Below are positions 6,389-11,990 of a DNA stretch of 12,677 nucleotides, piece after piece (position 1 is the first letter of the stretch; the number at the start of each line of letters is the position of its first letter). Origin of the DNA: an uncultured Lachnospiraceae bacterium (lineage in GTDB: Bacteria > Bacillota > Clostridia > Lachnospirales > Lachnospiraceae). Position numbers and translations under genes: made by a program. The stretch spans positions 1 through 12,677 of the forward strand of contig CAMWLB010000056.1 of the NCBI GenBank assembly GCA_947174985.1, written 5' to 3'. The notes under the pieces were generated by a model that saw only the letters and a program-made list of their open reading frames with translations, did no database searches and was not told the origin of the DNA.

Positions 6389-8011
6389 ATGGCAAAGGAA
6401 ATTAAATATGGGGCAGAAGCCCGTGCAGCATTAGGAAGAGGCGTTGACCAGCTTGCAAACACTGTGAGAGTAACGTTGGGACCCAAAGGAAGAAATGTAG
6501 TTCTGGATAAATCCTTCGGCGCACCCCTGATTGCAAACGATGGCGTTACCATCGCAAAGGAAATTGAGTTAGAAGATGCGTTTGAAAACATGGGCGCACA
6601 GCTTGTCAAAGAAGTGGCAACCAAGACCAACGATGTAGCCGGAGACGGTACAACTACTGCTACCGTGCTGGCACAGGCGATGATTAACGCAGGTATGAAG
6701 AATCTGGAGGCAGGCGCCAATCCGATTATCCTGAGAAAGGGTATGAAGAAAGCAACCGACTGCGCAGTGGAAGCTATCGCAAAGATGAGCTCAAAGGTAA
6801 ACGGCAAGGAGCATATCGCACGTGTTGCAGCTATCTCCGCAGGCGATGATGAAGTAGGACAGCTCGTGGCGGACGCTATGGAAAAGGTATCAAACGACGG
6901 CGTTATCACCATTGAAGAGAGCAAGACCATGCAGACCGAGCTTGATTTAGTAGAAGGTATGCAGTTTGACAGAGGTTATATCTCTGCATATATGGCAACG
7001 GATATGGATAAGATGGAAGCAGTTCTTGACAATCCCTACATCCTGATTACGGACAAGAAGATTTCCAACATTCAGGAGATTCTGCCGCTGTTAGAGCAGA
7101 TTGTACAGTCCGGTGCAAAGCTTCTGATTATTGCTGAGGATGTAGAGGGCGAAGCACTTACCACCCTGATTGTCAACAAGCTGCGCGGCACCTTTAACGT
7201 AGTGGCAGTGAAAGCTCCCGGCTACGGCGACAGAAGAAAGGCTATGCTGGAAGATATCGCAATCCTGACAGGCGGACAGGTAATCAGCTCTGAACTGGGA
7301 CTGGAGCTGAAGGATACTACCATGGCGCAGTTGGGACATGCAAAATCTGTAAAAGTACAGAAGGAAAATACCGTTATTGTGGACGGTGAAGGCGACAAGG
7401 AAGCCATTCAGGCACGTATCGCACAGATTAAGAACCAGGTAGAAGAAACCACTTCTGATTTTGATAAAGAAAAGTTGCAGGAGCGTCTTGCAAAGCTTGC
7501 CGGCGGTGTAGCAGTTATCCGTGTGGGTGCTGCAACCGAGACAGAGATGAAGGAAGCAAAGCTTCGTTTGGAGGATGCACTGGCAGCAACCAGAGCGGCT
7601 GTAGAAGAAGGTATTATCTGCGGCGGCGGTTCCGCCTATATTCACGCTTCCAAAGAAGTGGAGAAGCTGCGTGAAACCATGGAAGGTGATGAGAAGACCG
7701 GTGCAGGCATTGTGCTGAAGGCATTGGAGGCTCCTCTGTTCTACATCGCAGCAAACGCAGGTCTTGAAGGCAGCGTGATTGTGAACAAGGTAAAAGAGAT
7801 GGAAAGCGGTATGGGCTTCGACGCACTGAAGGAAGCGTATGTGGACATGGTAAAGGAAGGCATCTTAGACCCTGCAAAGGTGACAAGAAGCGCCCTTCAG
7901 AATGCAACCAGCGTTGCTTCCACGCTTCTGACAACAGAGTCCGTTGTGGCAAACATCAAGGAAGAAACACCCGCAATGCCCGCAGGAGGCGGCATGGGCG
8001 GTATGATGTAA
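6389..8011 (+). CDS. groEL: Chaperonin GroEL (Hsp60)
   Basis: A full-length 540-residue chaperonin that forms double seven-membered rings and folds proteins with ATP and GroES in the cytoplasm. The equatorial nucleotide site shows TLGPKGRN (29-36) and GDGTTTATVLAQ, with Asp86 as the ATP-hydrolysis residue of that motif. The second equatorial segment has EEGIICGGGSAY, in which Cys takes a position often held by Ala. The C-terminus is the usual flexible tail GGGMGGMM. The ribosome site TTTGGAGG precedes the ATG. It is co-transcribed with groES under CIRCE/HrcA, and a terminator lies at 8142-8173. Nothing suggests a truncated or second specialised copy. Confidence 0.98.
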   Translation: MAKEIKYGAEARAALGRGVDQLANTVRVTLGPKGRNVVLDKSFGAPLIANDGVTIAKEIELEDAFENMGAQLVKEVATKTNDVAGDGTTTATVLAQAMINAGMKNLEAGANPIILRKGMKKATDCAVEAIAKMSSKVNGKEHIARVAAISAGDDEVGQLVADAMEKVSNDGVITIEESKTMQTELDLVEGMQFDRGYISAYMATDMDKMEAVLDNPYILITDKKISNIQEILPLLEQIVQSGAKLLIIAEDVEGEALTTLIVNKLRGTFNVVAVKAPGYGDRRKAMLEDIAILTGGQVISSELGLELKDTTMAQLGHAKSVKVQKENTVIVDGEGDKEAIQARIAQIKNQVEETTSDFDKEKLQERLAKLAGGVAVIRVGAATETEMKEAKLRLEDALAATRAAVEEGIICGGGSAYIHASKEVEKLRETMEGDEKTGAGIVLKALEAPLFYIAANAGLEGSVIVNKVKEMESGMGFDALKEAYVDMVKEGILDPAKVTRSALQNATSVASTLLTTESVVANIKEETPAMPAGGGMGGMM

Positions 8012-8035
8012 GACCTTCGTAGCATTGTCGAATAT

Positions 8036-8128
8036 CCGTGCAAACACGGCTGCCGGCTCATTGCCTGCGAGAATAAATAACTACATGTTAGGGGAACGTA
8101 GCTTATAAAAAGGCGGTATACTTACCGC
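8036..8128 (+). other. Cluster of small potential RNA hairpins downstream of groEL
   Basis: Between the groEL stop and the terminator, four short inverted repeats follow one another: CCGTG-CAAA-CACGG (8036-8049); GCCGGC-TCATT-GCCTGC with one mismatch (8052-8068); CTAC-AT-GTT-AGGGG-AAC-GTAG (8081-8101); and GCGGTA-TACT-TACCGC (8113-8128). There is no reading frame of note. This may be a structured 3' untranslated region of the groESL transcript or a small RNA. I do not recognise a known family. Confidence 0.35.
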
Positions 8129-8141
8129 AAAGAGAATGGAT

Positions 8142-8173
8142 TGAGGCTGCACTTCGGCGCAGCCTCATTTTAT
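8142..8173 (+). terminator. Rho-independent terminator after groEL
   Basis: A 9-base-pair GC-rich stem (TGAGGCTGC and GCAGCCTCA), with a C(TTCG)G tetraloop inside an ACTTCGGC loop, is followed by TTTTAT. The T-run is short but the stem is strong. Confidence 0.85.
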
Positions 8174-8205
8174 GATAATAGGTGTTTCGCATAACAGGTT
8201 TTTTA

Positions 8206-8232
8206 TTGTTAGTCAAGTAATGAGAATATAAT
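8206..8232 (+). promoter_or_regulatory. Likely promoter of the double-HTH regulator
   Basis: A perfect TATAAT (8227-8232) lies 15 bases after TTGTTA (8206-8211). The predicted leader before the ATG at 8250 is only about ten bases, so translation would start on a nearly leaderless transcript with AGGA (8239-8242) at its very end. Confidence 0.5.
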
Positions 8233-8249
8233 CAGGGCAGGAATAGGAT

Positions 8250-10082
8250 ATGAAGAAGACATTAGGACAAATGCTTAGCGAAGCGATAGTAACCGGCAAT
8301 GTGAGCCAGACGGATTTATGCAGGGGATTGTGCTCCACCTCTGCTCTTTCTCGATATTTAAATGGTGAGCGAAGAATCGACCGCCTTCTGCTGACGGCAC
8401 TTATGCAGCGGCTTGGGCTGTCGCCTGACAAATTTGCCACCGTGCTGACAGAAGAAGAGTACTATTATTTTGACTGGAAGCAAAGACTTGCCTCTGCGCA
8501 GATAGAGCAGGATTGGGAAAAGGTAAGCCTTCTGCTGGAGGAGAACGAAGCGAAGGACAGAAGCTGTAATCAGGTGCTGCAGGAGCAGTTCTATCTGCTG
8601 ATGCAGGGCGTCGTGCAGGAAAGGCTTTTGCGGGACAGGGAAAAAAGTCTCGCATTGATAAAACAGGCGGTACAACAGACCGTGTCAGCGTTTCCGGATA
8701 AGCTGGATTCAAATCTGCTTTTGAGTGTGCAGGAAATCAGCGCCATGCTTATCTGGCAGGGAGAGCAGGCTGACGAGGAGATGTCTGTCAGGGTGCTTCA
8801 GTTTTTGGAGGCATACACTTTAACGCATTATCGCGAAGAGCAGGAAGTTGTGAAACTGTATCCCAAGGTTGCCGCACGATATCTTCCGATTTTGCTGAAT
8901 CAGGAAAAATATTACGAGTGCCTTACCATAGGAGAGAAAGCGCTTGATATGATGATATCGACCGGTTATGCATCCAGCATGGAAACGGTGCTGGAGAATT
9001 ATGTGAAAGCGGCGGAGGCAAGCGGTCTTGCCGAGTCTGTACATAAGAAGCGGGTGCAGCTTGAGGCATGGAAGGAACTGATGCGGGAGTTGGGACACAC
9101 GGAGAGAGGACTGGACGATGAACTGTATATGATGGACGTATGGCAGGAGGTGGAACTGTTAGACGAGAGGCTCAGTCGTGCCAGACAGCAGCATGGTTAT
9201 TCACAGGAAGCTTTGAGTGAGGATATCTGCACACCGGAAACCTTGTCGCGAATAGAAACAGGCAAACGTGCACCGAATCAAAGAACTTATAAGGCATTGG
9301 CGAAAAAGTTGTCCTTGCAGGAAGAGTATTATTATAGTGAGATTGAAACGGATGATTTTTCCGTACTGGATAAAAAAGCTCAGGTTGATAAGTTGATTAT
9401 GAACTGGGAATTTGAGAAAGCGGAAATAGTAGTAAATGAGCTGAAAGAAACAATAGATTTGTCCGTTGGATGCAATAGACAGTATGTGGAAGAGATGCTG
9501 TCTGTTATAGGATTTGAACTTGGCAGGATAGATAAGGAAGAGATGTTTTCCCTGCTAAAGAATATACTGGCAATTACAATAGAAAGTATGCCGGAAGAAA
9601 TCGATGTTCAAAAGTGGCCGGCGACCTTTTGGAAGCGTCCCTTTACAGCCGTCGAAGTATCGGTAATGATACAAATGGCGGATGTGTTAACGAATATGAA
9701 ATTGATAGAACAGGCAGCGTTTCTTATGGAAAAAGTGATGGCATGTTATCTCCGAAGCCGTGTCAAACCAGAATTTCACTTTAGAGCAATAATTTTAATT
9801 GTGGCAAGGCTGTCAAGTTACTATGGAGTTTTGGCGAAGTATGAAAAAGCATTGCAGTATGCAGAAGAGGGGATTCGTTTATGTTTAGTTAGCGGAACAA
9901 GAAAACTGTTACCATTTTTCGTGAATAATAGAGGGGCTGTTGCCGAGTGCCTTGGCAATAAAAAAGCCGGTTTATATTACTATAAACAGGCCTTTTACAG
10001 CGCAGAGCTATTGGAGAAGAAATCGGATGATTTTAAGTCTTATTATGAAAAGCTGGCGGGCAGAAAGAGAAAATGGTATTAG
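8250..10082 (+). CDS. XRE-family regulator with two HTH domains and TPR-like sensor region
   Basis: A 610-residue cytoplasmic protein with two copies of the same module. HTH 1 (about 1-65) has LCSTSALSRYLNGERR followed by EEEYYYFDW. HTH 2 (about 304-365) has ICTPETLSRIETGKR followed by EEYYYSE. Each HTH is followed by a long helical region (about 70-290 and 370-610) whose spacing of Tyr, Ala and Leu resembles TPR repeats, clearest in YEKALQYAEEGIRLC and AGLYYYKQAFYSAELL. XRE HTH plus TPR is the layout of RRNPP regulators (Rgg, PlcR, PrgX), which bind short peptide signals, but the doubled HTH is unlike the classic members. Base composition falls from about 55% GC before 9180 to about 37% after 9300. 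It ends four bases inside a convergent small secreted-peptide gene and precedes a radical SAM RiPP operon, its probable target. Confidence 0.9.
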   Translation: MKKTLGQMLSEAIVTGNVSQTDLCRGLCSTSALSRYLNGERRIDRLLLTALMQRLGLSPDKFATVLTEEEYYYFDWKQRLASAQIEQDWEKVSLLLEENEAKDRSCNQVLQEQFYLLMQGVVQERLLRDREKSLALIKQAVQQTVSAFPDKLDSNLLLSVQEISAMLIWQGEQADEEMSVRVLQFLEAYTLTHYREEQEVVKLYPKVAARYLPILLNQEKYYECLTIGEKALDMMISTGYASSMETVLENYVKAAEASGLAESVHKKRVQLEAWKELMRELGHTERGLDDELYMMDVWQEVELLDERLSRARQQHGYSQEALSEDICTPETLSRIETGKRAPNQRTYKALAKKLSLQEEYYYSEIETDDFSVLDKKAQVDKLIMNWEFEKAEIVVNELKETIDLSVGCNRQYVEEMLSVIGFELGRIDKEEMFSLLKNILAITIESMPEEIDVQKWPATFWKRPFTAVEVSVMIQMADVLTNMKLIEQAAFLMEKVMACYLRSRVKPEFHFRAIILIVARLSSYYGVLAKYEKALQYAEEGIRLCLVSGTRKLLPFFVNNRGAVAECLGNKKAGLYYYKQAFYSAELLEKKSDDFKSYYEKLAGRKRKWY

Positions 10083-10255
10083 AGATGTTTTTTCTCAGGA
10101 GATAATGGAAAATCACAAAATAGAAAATTTTCAGAGTTGTAACTTGGTAAAAAATTGCTGGAATGGGATTCCTTGAAAGAAATATTACCTGAAATAGCTG
10201 CGATTGTCGAAGCAACAAGCATTGCTGCAACAAAAAATTGAATTTTTTTAAACAT
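10079..10255 (-). CDS. Small protein with signal peptide, candidate pheromone of the double-HTH regulator
   Basis: A 58-residue minus-strand protein starting at ATG 10255, nine bases after GGAGG; an ATG at 10261 would add two residues with a shorter spacing. It opens with MFKK and a hydrophobic stretch (IQFFVAAMLVASTIAAISG) that reads as a signal peptide or export helix. A polar 35-residue tail follows, with one Cys and the hydrophobic patch NFLFCDFPLSP. Its stop overlaps the end of the regulator gene by four bases, tail to tail. RRNPP pheromones are made as short precursors with just such a head, encoded beside their receptor, and the mature signal is usually the C-terminal part. Function is inferred from location and shape only. 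Coding evidence is the strong ribosome site and the signal-like start; it could instead be a small membrane peptide. Confidence 0.55.
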   Translation of the reverse strand: MFKKIQFFVAAMLVASTIAAISGNISFKESHSSNFLPSYNSENFLFCDFPLSPEKKHL

Positions 10256-10316
10256 AATCATTTTCCTCCTTGGTAATAAGCATTGTTATCACAAGGCTAA
10301 GATATAGGAGCCTGAA

Positions 10317-10403
10317 ATGAAAAACCATGACGTTTCCGGTAAAATAATTTCCCCGAAAACGTCATGTTCATTAGGAAAACAGTGTCATAAAATATCCCTG
10401 TAA
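10317..10403 (+). CDS. Possible 28-residue peptide upstream of the radical SAM gene
   Basis: ATG 10317 is preceded by TAGGAG with a six-base spacing and opens a 28-codon frame ending 30 bases before the maturase start. The C-terminal part reads SPKTSCSLGKQCHKISL, with two Cys and several Ser/Thr, so it could be a second modified-peptide substrate. Against this, the frame spans the palindrome at 10327-10365 and the proposed -10 of the maturase gene, and I see no good promoter upstream. It may be a chance reading of a regulatory region. Confidence 0.25.
   Translation: MKNHDVSGKIISPKTSCSLGKQCHKISL
10327..10365. promoter_or_regulatory. 39-bp palindrome, candidate operator of the divergent peptide/maturase promoters
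   Basis: ATGACGTTTCCGG (10327-10339) and CCGAAAACGTCAT (10353-10365) pair at 12 of 13 positions around a 13-base centre. The midpoint (10346) is 85-91 bases from the small-peptide starts (10261/10255) and 88 bases from the maturase start. The candidate -10 boxes on both sides lie about 42-45 bases from the midpoint, so both -35 regions fall at the outer edges of the arms. That suits an activator dimer serving two promoters. On the minus strand the stem is followed by TTTTT, so an attenuator or terminator is a second reading. Confidence 0.55.
10365..10393 (+). promoter_or_regulatory. Likely activator-dependent promoter of the radical SAM operon
   Basis: TAAAAT (10388-10393) matches the -10 consensus at five of six bases. 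At 17 bases upstream there is only TGTTCA, a poor -35 touching the end of the palindrome. A weak -35 next to an operator is typical of activated promoters. Confidence 0.4.
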
Positions 10404-10433
10404 TGAGTTAGCGATTTTGCAGGGAGGATACAA

Positions 10434-11723
10434 ATGAAAAAGTCATATTATAATTTTTTGTTTCAGCCAAAGGATGGAAAAAATATCGTATATAATTCGC
10501 GGACAGGGGCAATGGCGGAATTGGATGAAGCTCATATGGAACAGTTGCGGGACTGGACGGAACAGGAGATAATGGAAAAGAATCCGGCATTTGCAGAGGC
10601 TTTGCTGCAAAACGGATTTGCCGTTGCAGACGGCGTGTCAGAGCAGGATATGATTCAGTACGACTCCTTCCATGCCAGATTTGGCAGCCGTTCTCTGGGA
10701 CTGACGATTACACCGACGCAGGACTGCAATTTCAGATGTCAGTACTGCTACGAGAAGGATGTAATAAAACCGGCTTACATGAATGAGGAGACACAGGAGG
10801 CATTGATTGCCTATGTAAAGGAAAATCTTGTGCCAGAAGGAATCATGACGGTCTGCTGGTATGGCGGAGAGCCTCTAATGGCGCTGCCGGTCATCAGCAG
10901 CCTGACACAGAAGATGCTGGCTGTCTGCGAGGAAAAGCATGTAGAATACAAAGCGGATATCGTTACAAATGGGTATTTGTTGACGCAGGAGACGGTTCAG
11001 GAACTGTTAAGATGTAAGATTCGTCAGATTCAGGTTACTTTGGATGGAAGCCGTGAGACACACAATCAGCGCAGACCATTGGCGGGCGGGCATCCAACCT
11101 ATGATGTCATCTGGAATAATCTTTTGGCTTTGAAGGCCTATGAAAAGGAAATTCTGGTTGATTTACGCGTCAATGTGGATAAAAGTAACTATCAGGCACT
11201 TACCGATGTGTCGGAAGAAATACGCAGAAACGGCATGGAGCATTTTGTCAGGGTATACCCGGGAAAGGTGGTAAGCGACGGAGGCTGCTACCAACAGGAC
11301 GTATGCTTTGAAAACAGGGAATTTGCCTTGCTGGAGGAGTCGTTTTTTAAAGATAACAGGAAGCACCTACCTGCCAGATATCCCAAACCTCGGCATAATG
11401 TATGCGGCGCGGATGCTGAGGGTTCCATGGTAATCGATGCAGAAGGGTTTATGTACAAATGCTGGATGGATGTCGGAAACAGAACGCTTTCTGTCGGCAA
11501 TATTAAAAGCGGTACATGGGGAAATGAAGCATTGCTATATCAGTATATGTTGTATGAGCCAGTGAAGGACGAAGCGTGCAGCCAGTGCAAGTATCTGCCG
11601 GTATGCCTGGGCGGATGTCCACATGAGCGCTTGCATGGCAAAAAGGGATGTACCACCCTGAAAGAAACGGTTCAAGACTATATGGAATATCTTCCTGAAG
11701 TTATGGAACAAAACTGCAGTTAA
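10434..11723 (+). CDS. Radical SAM/SPASM peptide maturase
   Basis: A 429-residue radical SAM enzyme expected to modify a small ribosomal peptide. Residues 1-80 form an N-terminal region seen in peptide maturases (NSRTGAMAELDE) that may help bind the leader. The SAM-binding cluster motif is C98-x3-C102-x2-C105 (CNFRCQYC), followed by the WYGGEPLM glycine-rich motif. The SPASM domain is complete and in the canonical spacing: C324-x13-G-x4-C343, then C382-x2-C385-x5-C391-x3-C395 (CLGGC), then C406. So the two auxiliary 4Fe-4S clusters should be present. SPASM maturases make thioether (sactipeptide or ranthipeptide) or carbon-carbon crosslinks. A Cys-rich 35-residue peptide lies 61 bases downstream and an exporter follows. 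GGGAGG precedes the ATG. Cys-rich-peptide maturases of the clostridial CcpM type are the closest group I can suggest, without having run a search. Confidence 0.95.
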   Translation: MKKSYYNFLFQPKDGKNIVYNSRTGAMAELDEAHMEQLRDWTEQEIMEKNPAFAEALLQNGFAVADGVSEQDMIQYDSFHARFGSRSLGLTITPTQDCNFRCQYCYEKDVIKPAYMNEETQEALIAYVKENLVPEGIMTVCWYGGEPLMALPVISSLTQKMLAVCEEKHVEYKADIVTNGYLLTQETVQELLRCKIRQIQVTLDGSRETHNQRRPLAGGHPTYDVIWNNLLALKAYEKEILVDLRVNVDKSNYQALTDVSEEIRRNGMEHFVRVYPGKVVSDGGCYQQDVCFENREFALLEESFFKDNRKHLPARYPKPRHNVCGADAEGSMVIDAEGFMYKCWMDVGNRTLSVGNIKSGTWGNEALLYQYMLYEPVKDEACSQCKYLPVCLGGCPHERLHGKKGCTTLKETVQDYMEYLPEVMEQNCS

Positions 11724-11729
11724 TTTGCT

Positions 11730-11741
11730 AAAAACGCTGTA
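11730..11741 (+). repeat. Left arm of 12-bp perfect inverted repeat flanking the Cys-rich peptide gene
   Basis: AAAAACGCTGTA here is exactly complementary to TACAGCGTTTTT at 11921-11932, with 179 bases between them that hold the whole peptide gene. In the transcript the two arms could pair and close off the peptide-coding segment. Confidence 0.6.
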
Positions 11742-11784
11742 TGGAGAGGTTCTGTTGTTTGATGTACGAAAGGAGAGATTTCAT

Positions 11785-11892
11785 ATGAAGATGATAGTAG
11801 AAGCGGAAAAAAGAGAATTAAGAAAGCCTTTGTGTGGTTGTTGGCATAAATCAGAGTCTTGTTTTTGCAATGGTAAATATGAAAGAACATAA
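11785..11892 (+). CDS. Cys-rich 35-residue peptide, probable RiPP precursor
   Basis: ATG 11785 follows AAGGAGAG with ideal spacing (AGGAG then nine bases) and opens a 35-codon frame. Residues 1-15 (MKMIVEAEKRELRKP) are charged and look like a leader. The rest is a core with Cys at 17, 19, 26 and 28 in LCGCWHKSESCFC, a symmetric CxC-x6-CxC layout, then a basic and aromatic tail ending at Thr35. It has no Gly-Gly leader end and no signal peptide. It sits between the radical SAM/SPASM maturase and an ABC exporter on the same strand, the standard place for a maturase substrate. Short Cys-rich substrates of clostridial SPASM maturases (the Clo7bot and SCIFF groups) are similar in size, but this Cys pattern does not match SCIFF as I know it. 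Expected chemistry is thioether bridging of the Cys pairs. Confidence 0.75.
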   Translation: MKMIVEAEKRELRKPLCGCWHKSESCFCNGKYERT

Positions 11893-11920
11893 GTAAGTTG
11901 TAAGAAACTATTCCTTTCTG

Positions 11921-11932
11921 TACAGCGTTTTT
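11921..11932 (-). repeat. Right arm of 12-bp perfect inverted repeat flanking the Cys-rich peptide gene
   Basis: TACAGCGTTTTT, partner of 11730-11741. It overlaps the palindrome CTGTACAG (11918-11925) and is followed by ATATATAA. If paired with the distant left arm it could act as a 3' end or processing site between the peptide gene and the exporter gene. Confidence 0.6.
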
Positions 11933-11990
11933 ATATATAAATTGCATTCACCTTTAAAAGTTTTAACGAACCAATACAAGGAGACCTATC

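Noticed and set aside
6124..6930. Minus-strand frame (268 codons) across groES and groEL
   Set aside because: Both underlying plus-strand genes are certain; this is an antisense shadow.
11730..11932. Miniature transposon (MITE) reading of the 12-bp inverted repeat
   Set aside because: No target-site duplication is visible outside the arms, and the interior holds a gene that fits the surrounding operon.
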